Positions 1-10,713 of a stretch of 64,000 bases of DNA are shown here, one piece after another. The position numbers and the translations under genes are program-made. The first letter of the stretch is position 1. Every line of letters starts with the position of its first letter. The notes beneath the pieces are model-generated. The model ran no database searches, was not told where the DNA came from, and saw only the letters and a list, made by a program, of their open reading frames with translations. The DNA is from Apteryx mantelli (taxonomy: Eukaryota; Chordata; Aves; Apterygiformes; Apterygidae), in NCBI RefSeq assembly GCF_036417845.1, contig NC_089981.1, forward strand, positions 38,508,668-38,572,667. Reading direction: 5' to 3'.

Positions 1-3000
1 TTGGAAGACCCTGCAGTCTTCCAAATTTATGTTTGTTCATTGTTTACAAACAGTGTAAACAAAAAGTTAATTGTGAAAAATTATTATATATGTTTGCTTG
101 CCTATTCATTCTGATTCTATTCATAGGAGCATTAAACACACAACGTCTATCCTTGTTCAGTAAAAAAAATAAAAATCTATGCTGCATACTTATAGAACCT
201 GTATAGCTTCACAGAGAAATTGCTCTTGCTCAAAGTGAGGACACTGACCATTCACAGCTCATTTATTGGCATCCCCTTTCTAAGAACAGGGAAGGGAATA
301 TCATTCAGTGGAAAATGGAAAAGTCTGTATCTCAGATCTGGCTTTCTTGGCATCTGGCTTTCTATTTCACATAGCCCTTAGCTGAACAAACTCCCTTTGC
401 CATCAAGGAATGCAAGATGAAACCTGAATATTGTCATTCCCATTACATATCCTTCCTTAATCCTAGGAAGGGGTTTATCCATGAGTAAAACTGAAAGTAT
501 AGAGATTTGACCTGGTGTGCATGTGGCAAGTGTGCATGAGCACATATGCATTAGTATTTATAAATAAAAATTGTGCAAGTGGATCTTGCCGTAAGGTGTG
601 CTACAAAGCACTTTATCTCTGTATACACCTGTAAGAGTGTAATCAGTATTTGTAAAAGGAGACAGTATCTTAAATCAAACAGGTAACCCTAGAATATCTA
701 AAATCAATGTAAACTTATTTCACTGAAGCATGGCAGACAGAGAGAGCAGCACTCTTTAAAGCCAAGGAAAAGGCAATCAGGTTTCATTTGTATGACTAAC
801 ACCCAGCAACACAAGCCCCCGAACTGGTTTGTCTCTAGTCATTAATTTTAGATGCTGCATGAAAAGCTGTTGTTGTTAATAAGCACACAGCTAATACAAA
901 TAAGAATGCTAATTTGTGGCACATGGAAGTCTGCAGATTTATAATCAAGTTCATGAATCTGGACTGTCCTGGATAAATTCCAACTCTGGGTGAATTTTAG
1001 CTGAATAAGAAATCCAGATTGGCATTCCTAAAGGATCTGGCATAGACGCAAAGGCTCCCCTACCTTTGTGAAAATGAAATAGCAATTTTTGTCTTTCATT
1101 ACAGAATGCATTCCACTCTATATAGTTAAAATCAATATGAGGGTGCCATATGTTGTAAATGTTTATCATTTATTATGCATTTAAATGTGCACAGCACATA
1201 CACCACAGTCTTGAACAGCACCTGTATAAAACTACAGACAGATTCTGGTAAATGGTGAAAGCTCATACCATGTAACATTGTTATCAAGGTTTTATCACAA
1301 TTTTTCAGCGTTACAACTACTACCTCTGAATATATCTTGTGCGAGGCTGTCAGTTGTGGATTTCAATGGAGTGAAAAGTGACAAAGAACCATTCCCAGGC
1401 AAATTCTTTGTGATCTGGTTTTGCTGTCTGAAACTTGGAACAAAATCATCTGTTGTCAGAGGTAGTGGTGATAATTACACAATGATCACTCACATATAGG
1501 AAACACAGAAAGTACAGAAATCCCCCAAATTAAAGAAAAAAAATCCTTAGGCATGACATTTCCTAGGTTATCTCTTGATTTGGCTTCTTTTTTTTAATTA
1601 TTATTTTTGTTTTGACAGAAGCTGGCTTGAGGTATGGTCCTGCTCTACTCTGATTTTACTGAACTTTGGTGAGTAGATTTTGTCTTCAAGGTCATTTGTA
1701 AGTAGGCAAGTGTATATGATTCCAATAGAACAAAAACTTTTGTATAGGAATGTAAAAAGAAAAAAAGCCAAACTCAAATTACCTGCAGCCTTGAGATTTG
1801 CATATAGTTAAAAATAATTTGTTCAAATTGGAAGATGATCTGTAAACATCTTCTAATTCGCTAAACATTGTGGTTAGTCCCAGTTACAACTTAATGTATT
1901 GATGTCACAAAGAAAATATGTCATTTAAAGAAATGAAAGAAAAAAAGCAAAAGTAAAGGATTCTTTTTGTGATTCCCCCATAATCAAACCTGTCTTTTCC
2001 TTCATTGCTTTAGAGACATGAGTTACACGTGCAAAATATATAAAGAAAAATATAGGGTTACTTGATGACGATATAGTACTGCAGCCTGACAGCTGTCTGC
2101 AAATATTTTCACCATGATTATCCTTACTAAAAGTAAATCACGGGGTAAAGATAGCTCAAACGTGACAAGGCTCAAATAGGACGCAACCAACTCTATCTTG
2201 AATACTTTTGGCTACATATGGAAAAAAAAAAGATTTGGGATTACAAGGATTGTTCCCCCTGGCCCCTCTCCAGAATTATAAGACCAAGCAGGAAAGCATG
2301 TACCTTCCATGCAGATTTTGTTAGGAGACTGGCTTCAAGCATTAGTGAGGTAGAAATTAATCAACTTTGTCAGGGAATGAGACATAGAAAAAAGCAGCAT
2401 ATTTCTCCATCCAAATACTGCACCAAAAATAATAAATAGTATGGAACAACCTCAATTACCTGAAATCAATCTAAATTCTATCTACAGAACTTGTTTCTTA
2501 AGAACTAGCAAATGATTTTGCCTTTCAAAAACTTATGAGTACTATAGTGTTTCACAGACTTTGAAAAATGAATGTGGTTTCCAAATATGAAAGGGAATTC
2601 GATTTGAATAAGGTATAATTTGCTCATAGTAGCATATTTCACAGTGTGTTCATTGGGGAAGGCACAGACACTTTTTTTTTAGTCTAATGCAAAGCAAACG
2701 TATCAAATATACACTTCAATTAAGGGCCACAAAAGATTACATGCCCCTATTTATCTAAACAGAAATCAAAAAACCCCACTGAGTTTATATAGTTGTTTAA
2801 GCCTCTCTGCTGCCTAGTAGCTCTGGGAAGACTGACTGCAGAAAAGTTCAGAGTTCAGCACTGGCAGATCTAAAAACAGATTTGTGGGGTAGCTCTTCAA
2901 CGCTGCACTTTCTGTACCAGAGGTAAACCGATACTGGTTCAATTAAATAGCAACACTGCACAAAGGAGGTCAGACATTGTGTGTGGCTACAGGCTAGCAT

Positions 3001-3500
3001 CAGAACTGGGAAAGGTTTATACAGCTCATTTTCAAAGACCAAGACCTTCTTTGGGAAACACAGGGGTTTTAAAAACACACAAAGAAGAGCAAAACCACCA
3101 TAACAAACAAATACATGTACAACAATAGACACTGTACAACACACAAACAGTGCAAAACATTGTAATATAGGAATTGAATTTCACTTGTTTTAGAACATGT
3201 AATAGCAGCACACCTGTGATAACTTAAAAACAAATTAAATAAACCACAAAGCAGAAGTCTCCTACTGTTGCACAATGAAATGAAATACCTTGGGTTGGAG
3301 GTTTGTTTTGTTTTCAGAAATAAAAAAAAATCAGAACTATAAATAACTTTTGTGGCAATATATACATATTTAAATAATTAATTTAAATATCTTACACCTA
3401 CTCTTGCATAAAACTCTCCAGTAAAAGTGCACCATGTTTCCTTTCCCCAAATGCATTCTCTGTCTTCCCCCGTGCTGAGGTAGATCTGAAGGGAGATTTC
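1..3500. other. FGF4 3' UTR and downstream intergenic DNA
   Basis: AT-rich, without a convincing coding ORF on either strand. The FGF4 3' UTR must begin at 3500 and run to lower coordinates. I could not place its polyadenylation site: a minus-strand AATAAA (plus TTTATT) occurs near 1168-1175, but nothing else marks it as used. An inverted pair of forkhead-type sites (TGTTTAC at 41-47 and GTAAACA at 55-61) and a perfect 8-bp inverted repeat (TTGGAAGA at 1-8, TCTTCCAA at 17-24) sit at the left edge. Octamer-like sites occur at about 907 and 1797. FGF19 is not present. Confidence 0.5.
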
Positions 3501-3677
3501 TCAAATTCTAGGAAGAAAATGTGTCACTGTCATTGTGGGAGATACTTTATTGCCTTTCTTTGTTTTTCCGTTTTTGCTCAGGGCTATGTACATCCTGGGA
3601 TAAATCCTGGATTCATAAGCATTGTAGTTGTTTGGCAGGAGAATCTCTTTGAATTTGCATTCGTCATTGAAGTGGGT
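3501..3677 (-). CDS. FGF4: FGF4 coding exon 3 and stop codon
   Basis: Residues 136-193 and TGA (3501-3503). The acceptor is a good pyrimidine tract ending TTTCATTTCAG, with AG at 3678-3679. It encodes [20 protein letters not shown] onward, the heparin-binding basic loop and the C-terminal FLPRI. The exon starts in phase 0, as in FGF3. Confidence 0.97.
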   Translation of the reverse strand, partial: THFNDECKFKEILLPNNYNAYESRIYPRMYIALSKNGKTKKGNKVSPTMTVTHFLPRI

Positions 3678-6343
3678 CTGAAATGAAAAGGAAAGAATGA
3701 GAGGGAAGGAATTTTAAACATCAGGTGTGGAAATATTCTTGCTACCAGGTGTAGTAGGTGTGCTGCAGGAAAACGTGCAGCTGACTTTCCCCCTGTCAGT
3801 TAGCTTTTGAAGTGATCGTCCAAATGAAGCTTCAAACAACACTCAGGATTTAAAGGATCATTAAGGATGCCCATGTCCAGGCCAGGCACGCACCCTGGAG
3901 CTGTGCCGGGAAGGACACCCCACAGCAAAGTCTGCGCTCCTGGGGAAAACAGATACATTTTAACAGTGTGGGCAGTGCAGTGGGGTAAGGGCAGTGCCCT
4001 GGTCTGCTGCCCTGCTCCTCTAATTTGGTCAATGCCCCTTTCCCATTAATGAGAAGAGGGATATGACGGATGCTGGGACAATGAGAATGATGAATGGTAA
4101 CCTGTGCCCATGTCCCCGTGTCAAAATGTGTAGGTTCACTGATATTCCGGAGTCTGTATGTGATGAGTCTACCTCATTCCCGAAGCAGTAGCTGTCCGAC
4201 CAGCAATAAATTGTCTGAGAGGCATTTCACTTCCAGTGAAGTGGTTTCCTAGGCAAGTACAAAGAGGGACAGGTGCTACAGGTGTGTTATCTGGAGAGTA
4301 ACAAAAGAGCTAATCTCTACTGTTTCTGGGCAAAAGCTGAGGGTTTTGTAAAATAGGTCTCAACCTGTCAGGGGATTACTTTATCCAGGACACTAGAACA
4401 GCATAACACCTTCAGAAGAAATGATGCAAAGGACCTGTTGCACTTTGATGGCTGATCCTGCCCAGCTTATAGTTAAAGCCAAAATCCTCTGTGACAGGAC
4501 TGATGCCACAGCATCATTCTGGACACTTCATGTCAGGTGAAAATACCCTAGTTAGCTCTGATATAGTTGGGCCCTTCTTCAGCCCAAGTTCCTTCAAAAC
4601 ATACCTGAGAGATATGAAATAGAAAAGCCATGGGTAAGAAAGGAGATTCAGGAGTGTGGAGTTGAAATGATGCTGACCACAGTAACTTATACAGAGGTGA
4701 ACTCAAAAGCAGAAAGACAGCTTGAAATGGGCAAAGACCTCCACTGTTATTGTTAAACCCAGCTGGGTTTTAAAAGATGCCTCTAACTATTTGTTTCTGA
4801 GATTCAATATAAAAAAGATCTGTAATGTCTCCTAATAGGTCTGCCATCTTATATATATAAGCCTGACCCCCTGAAGATGCTGAATCCTCATCAGAACAGA
4901 TTCTCCAACCAAGAGCACGAACAAGGAGTGATCAACAGGTATGTGGCAGGTACTGATTTGTCACGTCATAAAGAATCACATACAGGGGCCTGGCTGATCA
5001 CAAGTTCTAGTGCCCTCTGAGAGATGGGCGAGGGACTGCCATAATTGCCTAAAGCTGTTCATACTTAAGGATTGTGGCTAGCACGGGGGCTTGTGGCACA
5101 AAGGGGCTTGCTCTGTTGGTGAACATGCTAGGCAAGATGGGTGGCCATGGCTGAATGGCTTTATTTTTTATGGGGTAATCAAGGAAGTGCTGGGAGTGCA
5201 AGGAGTGGGTTTTACATCAAAAGCTCAGTGAGCTTAGCACCCCTGGGCAGTGCACCTTCCCTTGGCAAGGCAGCAAGGGCTGCTCCCCGTGCCTGGCCCA
5301 GGCAGGGCACAGATGGGGCTTGGGCAGCTTCCAGCACCATGCACACCTCTCACCCCAGCTGGCTATGGCCCCCTCCCCAAGCACATGCCTGGCAGCTACT
5401 TACAGATCCATAGAGTTTGCCTTTGCTATTCATGGCCACGAAGAGTCCACTTTTCACACCGAATATGCTCACCACTCCTCTTTCCACGGGAGAGATTTCC
5501 AGCAGACCTATGGAGGAGACACAGGAGTCAGGGGGACTAAGAGCCATGCGCCACACTCACCTGAAGGCTCCCAGCCCCGGTGCCCCAGCGCAACGCAGGT
5601 CCCTGCGCCCGGCACTGCTGTGGGTGGCCGCAGACCCCTGGCCGCGTTGCACCCCCACCCCCTGCTGGGACCTCTCTTCTTTTGACTAAGCAGCTATTTT
5701 TACACTGCTCCCATGCAACCCCCCCCGGGTTAAAATAAGCCAGCGTGTGCTCGGGCGAATGCAACATTTGTCAGCGTGCGCCTTCCCCCCCCCGCTCCCG
5801 GCCGTATTGTTTCAGTTGGGTATCGGAGCCGCGGGGCCACGGGGTTAAGTCCCTGGCAGATGCTTCCCCGGCCCCGCGGAGCCGCGCGGCCCCAGATGCG
5901 GAGGCGGCGGCGGCGGCGGCGGCGGGGGCAGCGCGCAGCCCCGCGGAGCTCCGCGGCGGGCGGCGGCCCCGCGGCGCGCACACCGCCCCGCGGCGCGGCC
6001 GAGCCGCTGCGCGCCCGCGCACGGGGCCGGGCGCCGGCTTACTGTATCGGTTCTCGCTGTGGACGCCGTCGATGCGGCCGCCGGGCAGGACCTGGATGTG
6101 GAAGCCGATGCCCACGTTGCAGTAGAGGCGCCGCAGCCGCTTGATGCCCAGCAGGTAGTCGCCGTCGCGGCGCTCGGCCGGCAGCCGCGCCACGGAGCGG
6201 GCGAAGAGCGCCGCGTCCCAGCGGCGCTGGCGGGGCCCGGCGGCGGCGGCGGGCGGGCGGCCCGGCGGCGGGCGGCCCCGCACCGCGCCCGGCCACAGCA
6301 GCCCCAGCAGCAGCGCCGGCAGCAGCGCCGCGGCGAGAGGCAT
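3501..6343 (-). CDS. FGF4: Fibroblast growth factor 4 (three coding exons)
   Basis: Join of exons 6343-6043, 5507-5404 and 3677-3501 on the minus strand: 301 + 104 + 177 nt, 193 aa plus a TGA stop. FGF4 is a secreted heparin-binding ligand of FGF receptors, known for signalling from the limb apical ridge and the early embryo. Residues 1 to about 22 form a hydrophobic signal peptide. A Pro/Ala/Arg-rich stretch follows to about residue 45, then the beta-trefoil core from about residue 60. Family marks include [16 protein letters not shown] (60-75), [13 protein letters not shown] (106-118), NNYNAYES (151-158), the basic [13 protein letters not shown] segment (167-179) and the terminal THFLPRI. 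The two conserved FGF cysteines are C75 and C142. Length is slightly below human FGF4, mainly at the N-terminus. I see no N-glycosylation sequon. Residue 163 is Arg where relatives have Gly. The ATG at 6341-6343 is the first in frame that opens with a signal peptide. FGF6 was considered, but the FGF3 neighbour and sequence favour FGF4. Confidence 0.97.
3678..5403 (-). other. FGF4: FGF4 intron 2 (1726 bp)
   Basis: Bounded by GTAAGT at the exon 2 donor and CAG at the exon 3 acceptor. The half near exon 2 is moderately GC-rich and the remainder is unremarkable. Short plus-strand ORFs at 5141-5690 run across this intron and exon 2 without protein-like features. I see no transposon. Confidence 0.85.
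5404..5507 (-). CDS. FGF4: FGF4 coding exon 2
   Basis: 104 nt, the canonical length of the middle exon in this FGF subfamily. The acceptor ends CTCCATAG (AG at 5508-5509) and the donor is GTAAGT at 5398-5403. It completes Ser101 and runs [10 protein letters not shown] to GKLYGS (Ser135), keeping the frame into exon 3. Confidence 0.97.
5508..6042 (-). other. FGF4: FGF4 intron 1 (535 bp) with CGG repeat
   Basis: Extremely GC-rich near exon 1. It contains an uninterrupted plus-strand GGC/CGG triplet run at about 5904-5925, read as GCC repeats in the FGF4 pre-mRNA. The part near exon 2 has C-runs (for example 5721-5727 and 5786-5794). Confidence 0.85.
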
Positions 6344-6530
6344 CCCGGCTAGCGGCGCGCCGCCCCGGGCCGCCGGCCGCTGGCTCCCCGGCTCCCCGGC
6401 CGCCCGCGCCCCCCAGCTCCCACTCTACAGCGAGGTCACGGCGGGGAAAGGGCCCCCGGCGGGCTCAGGCCGCCGAGGGTGCGCGGCTGCCCCGGGCGGG
6501 CTGCATGGAGAGGAAATCCCGGGAGCGAGG
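5850..6530. promoter_or_regulatory. CpG island over FGF4 exon 1 and leader
   Basis: Dense CpG and very high GC from intron 1 through exon 1 into the 5' leader, against AT-rich flanks. This is typical of a developmental-regulator promoter. Edges are judged by eye. Confidence 0.8.
6043..6343 (-). CDS. FGF4: FGF4 coding exon 1
   Basis: Residues 1-100 plus the first base of Ser101. The donor at 6041-6042 reads A|GTAAGC on the minus strand. It encodes the signal peptide, the low-complexity N-terminal linker and the first trefoil strands ending HSENRY. Very high GC and CpG content; it lies within a CpG island. Confidence 0.96.
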
Positions 6531-6602
6531 GCTCCTGAACTTGATCCCCACTGCGGGAGTCTTGTCTGAAGTGCCCTGCTTCTTCGGTAGCTGCTCAGCC
6601 AT
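6465..6602 (-). other. Upstream ORF in the FGF4 leader (45 codons)
   Basis: An ATG at 6600-6602 opens a 45-codon frame ending in TGA at 6465-6467, about 120 nt before the FGF4 ATG. A second in-frame ATG lies at 6504-6506 with a weak context (T at -3). The first ATG sits about 25-30 nt downstream of the TATA-like element, so whether it is in the mRNA depends on the exact cap site. The peptide has no recognised homology and would act, if at all, by lowering FGF4 translation. Confidence 0.4.
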
Positions 6603-6625
6603 AGCGCTTCAGCCCTAGCCACGAT

Positions 6626-6634
6626 ATTTATATA
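6626..6634 (-). promoter_or_regulatory. Candidate FGF4 TATA box
   Basis: On the minus strand this reads TATATAAAT, about 285 nt upstream of the FGF4 ATG and at the outer edge of the CpG island. A cap site would be expected near 6600. It is the only strong TATA-like motif between the ATG and the polypyrimidine tract. Confidence 0.55.
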
Positions 6635-6840
6635 TCCATGTGCGTTGGTACCTATTACATCACCACCTACTGCTGTCTGCTGCAGCCCTCCGCGTTAGCC
6701 CAAAGTCAGACTATCACCCCTAGATGCTTAACAACTCCGAAGCGTCTTGAGGGGAAAGGGAGCCCGGCACTGGTACTAAGCAAGAGGGACAGGACAAACT
6801 TTTTAGAAGAAAAGGTCATATTTTGCGTTCATCACAGCAG

Positions 6841-7201
6841 CTTTCTCTTTTTTCTCTTTTTTCTCTTCTCTTCTCTTCTCTTCTCTTCTCTTCTCTTCTC
6901 TTCTCTTTTTTCTTCTCTTCTCTTCTTTTTTTCTTCTCTTCTCTTCTCTTTTTCTTTTTTTCTTTTTCTTTTTCTTTTTCTATTTCTTTTTCTATTTCTT
7001 TTTCTTTTTCTTTCTTTTCTTCCTTTCTTTTCTTCTTTCTTCTTTCTTCCTTTTCTTCTTTTTCTTTTCTTCTTTCTTTCTTTTCTTCTTTCTTTCTTTC
7101 TCTCTTTCTCTCTTTCTTTGCCTCTCTCTTTCTCCCTCTCTCTCTCTCTTTCTTTCTCTCTTTTTCCCTTCTTCTCTCTTTCTTTCTCTCTCTTTCTCTT
7201 T
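6841..7201. repeat. 360-bp polypyrimidine/polypurine tract
   Basis: The plus strand is almost pure T and C: first TTCTC units, then TTTTC units, then mixed CTTT and CTCT units, broken only by a few purines (A near 6980-6995, G near 7120). The FGF4-sense strand is purine. The tract begins about 200 bp upstream of the FGF4 TATA-like box. Translated ORFs across it are Ser/Phe/Leu or Lys/Arg/Glu low complexity and are not genes. Confidence 0.95.
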
Positions 7202-8217
7202 CAAAAGTGCTTACAAATGCTAATGCAGGGCACAAAAATCAAAGAATGCCCAACACACTTTCCCCACAACACAATGTGTGACTTTGTGGAAATCTGTGGA
7301 ATTTAGGCTTTTGCTGTATCCAGGCGACATGGTTTACAGTTTGCTGGATGCAGAAAAATTCCCTTCATTAAAAGCCAAAATAGTTGTTGCATGGGGGGTT
7401 TAAGCAATGAAAAATGAAAGGACTTGCAAAAAAAAAAAGTATTTAACAATGGAAAGGGCCAAGTCTTTAATAAAGGAGAAAACATTTAAAAAGGCAGCTT
7501 GTGTTCAAAAGCAATAATCATGTTCCTGATTTAAATGTCCCTTTAAGAAATCAGAAAGCTCGGCATTGGTTTAGACTACAAGACATGCAGAGCTCCCTGT
7601 TGGTCAGTATACTGATAAGGGCTGTAATGACAGGAGTTTATTCCTGATCCTGAAGCTGTCCATTCATTCAAGTATTGCTGTGCTTTTTAATTGTACAGTT
7701 ATTTTCTAATCTTTGTTTTGCATTCACTTACTTAGGTGTTGCTGTTGTCTCTTAACGATGCAGTTGTTTTTAGGTGATTATTTAATTAAATTTAAGTTCT
7801 TGGAAATGAAACTCAGTATTTAAAAGCAGAAGAGGAGAAGTTTTGACTACATCAGTCCAGAATTACTTTGATCAGAGCAAATCCTGTATGTTTTGTTACC
7901 TCCCTCGGCCCTCAACAGGTTTTCATAACCAACAGGTGAGGGAATATTAGAACAATTTTGGATAGTCCTGAATTAATATGAAACGGGGGAGGGGAGTGAA
8001 GTGGTTTGTGACTCGAGTCCTTTATAGCCTGAGGACAGTTTAGTCTTTCACGCCAGCAAAGCACTCCTGCTGTTCCAGCAAAGGATGCGAGAGAAAAGAG
8101 AATTGCCCTAAGCCAGATGACAGTTCACCTAGGTGCGAAAATCTCTGACCTTCGCTAAACCTAAGCAAATTTAGATTATGTGCTTTTATTCCTTCTTGTG
8201 AGGTGCATATACACAAC

Positions 8218-8240
8218 GTGTGTGTGTGTGTGTGTGTGTG
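8218..8240. repeat. (GT)n microsatellite
   Basis: Uninterrupted GT dinucleotide run of 23 bp. Confidence 0.95.
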
Positions 8241-10694
8241 ATTTCTGCAATGGTTTCTTTCTCCTACCGCACCTCTCAGGATGGAAAAGAGATTGCTGCT
8301 GCTTTGTGGATGATTACAACCTGGTGCTATAGAAGTAACAGACTTCTAGGTGTAGCTTTGTCTTAATGTGTCAAACAAGTAAATTCATATGTGAAGACAG
8401 CAGAATTTAGATTTTTCTCTGTAAAGGTTGGTAAATTTACTGAAGTCAAACGCACAGACATTTACTAGCTTTGCATCAGGCCCATCCCAACCTCTCTTTC
8501 CCAGGGGACCATTTCTGGATGAAAGTACTATGCAGTGGGCAAGGCTAGTGGAAAGCAGAGCTGCTGCTCCTCTGCCTGGGAGTGCCTGTGGCATGCAGGG
8601 ACTGTGCTGAGCAGTGTGTTCTTCCTGAGGGTCTTTAAAAAGCGCAATTGCACCGTGCTTCAAAATTGGAATTATTTTCTGTTAACAAACAGCAAAGGAT
8701 GAAGTTGGGATGAACTTTATTCATGCTTTAAAAGACAAGGAGGAGGAGTGGTGCTTCTGTCCACACACCTTGTTAGGTAATGCTTGTTAAATAACTTGGG
8801 CGAGTGATTGTCCCTGACCCGAAAATCATGAACTCCAAGGCCTTAGTCCTGTGAATGTGAGAGCACATGCCTAACTGTGGGTGAAACTTGAAGTTAGGGA
8901 TGTGCACTTCAGGCCCAGAGGGCTGTGGGGCCAGATCCCTTTGGGACATATGGAAATGGGTTCTTAAAAACCTGTTAGGCTCTGAGTTCATATACTTGTG
9001 AGATCGGGTCCAAAATGATTACGCAGAGCATCCAGAACATTAAATTAAGTTGCCACAGTATCATTTATCAATAAGGGAAATTTTCACAAGTTCATTCATA
9101 AACTTGCTACAGAGTAAAATACTTCAAATGGACCTTTCTGAGAAAAAAAGCAACAGGTTTCCAGCTAAGGATGAAACTACAGGGTTTGTGTTTGCTTTTG
9201 AATTTTATGTATTCATGTGTGTGTGAACATGCATACAGATGAAGTGGATATTTGAACTGCCCAGAGGCCTCCAAATAAGCTCTTGGTTCCTTGACAGTTT
9301 TGACAATTCATTAAGCTTGCAGCCTAACAGATAACGTTCCACAACATAAAACAATGAAGCACCTACATCCTATAAAACGCTAGGCCTGATGCTTCAAAGC
9401 CTTCTGGTTGTTCAGTTGTTTGTATCTGTGAAAAATATATAGAGAAGAATACATAGAGCAGAACTGCAGCAGAACAGCAGCATTTTTAATTTGGTAGAGG
9501 TGTAAATGACAGGTGGAAGGAGCTGACATTCAGTGCCTTTATACTCCAACATAGACATTTCCAGTTGGAAATTATCGTCACAGGAAACAATCAAAACAGC
9601 GTATTCCCTGCAGAAGTCAATGAAACAGACAGAGAATGATCCCAGATCAGAGATGGACACAGAGAGGTGAAGTGAGTTGCCCACAATCATCCAGACTCTC
9701 TGTGGCAGGGCCAGGCCTGGACCCTCCAATATGCCACCAGCTTTCATGCAGTGAAGGGGAGCTGTGCGTCTCTGGGTCATCCCATAATTAATTATTTTGA
9801 ATCTTCCATATCATGCCATACTCCACCCCTGTGTACACCCTACCCCTTGTGTCTCACACTCTTTCACAATAATAATTTAAATATGACAACAGGTAAAATG
9901 TCTTCATCTTTATATTGGCTCTGTTCTTTTAGAAGCATATATAGATGTCACAATTCAGACAGCTCTGCTTTCCAAATTCCTCTAGGCTTAAGATACGAAA
10001 AATAAGAAAGGATTCATAGAATCCAAGTCCACACCCAGACTCAAATTCCATATCGTGTATTCTGAAAGAAAGGGAGAAAGAGAGAATAAATCTGGATTAT
10101 TGTTGCAAACTTTATGGAGGTTATTCTGCATTTGCACTGGCACAGCACTCAGCAGAATTTGGCTTTATGTCTGTATCTCTAAAGGGGTTTAGGCCCATAA
10201 TTCAGTTTACATATTTATTAATCCTACTAAATAGATGTAAATGACCCTGAAAGTTATTGCTCATGTGCTCTTCTACTGAAGGCAAATATTGTACTGAGAC
10301 CCTTTGATCTGGAAGGATGGGGAGTAGACTGGAAGGGGCATGGAGAAGTATATTGTTAGCAAAAAATCCCTTTCACCATGTTTGTATGTAAGAAAGCAGG
10401 CCCATACCCTACCTCCCCTTTGCACACGCCCCTTTTAATTATGATTATTTTGGAAGACTACTCCCCAGTGATCTGCAGAAAGGACTCGCCTGAGCAAGCT
10501 TTCTCACGTTCACGTCTGGCTGCCCCTCTGTGTGATCGGGGCAGGGTCCCGGGAGAGGAGGGGGCTGGAGTGCAGCACAGGGCTGGGAGCCCAAGCCCCA
10601 GAGGGCTGGGGTCGCTGGGGACCTCCACCACCCAGGCCACTGCCGCCGGCATAACACACATACCCACGCACAAGCCAGCAAGTCAGATGTACTC

Positions 10695-10713
10695 TTTTTT
10701 TTTTTTTTTTTTT
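10695..10713. repeat. Poly-T run (T19)
   Basis: Nineteen T followed by CCC and TGTTTGCAG. It looks like a 3' splice site but has no associated exon. Confidence 0.95.

Noticed and set aside
900-920. ATGCTAAT octamer downstream of FGF4 as the SOX2/OCT enhancer known from mammalian FGF4
   Set aside because: The POU-like half is present at about 907-914, but no adjacent SOX site with the expected spacing, and its orientation relative to the gene is reversed; not enough to call.
6425-6622. 65-codon frame upstream of FGF4 starting at 6622
   Set aside because: The first codon is GTG, not ATG, and it lies at or upstream of the expected cap site.
6638-7306. 222-codon plus-strand and 139-codon minus-strand ORFs
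   Set aside because: Produced by the polypyrimidine tract: Phe/Leu/Ser or Lys/Arg/Glu repeats.
10005-10040. GATTCATAGAATCC as a CR1 3' end
   Set aside because: Only about a dozen bases resemble the CR1 terminal octamers; flanks do not match.
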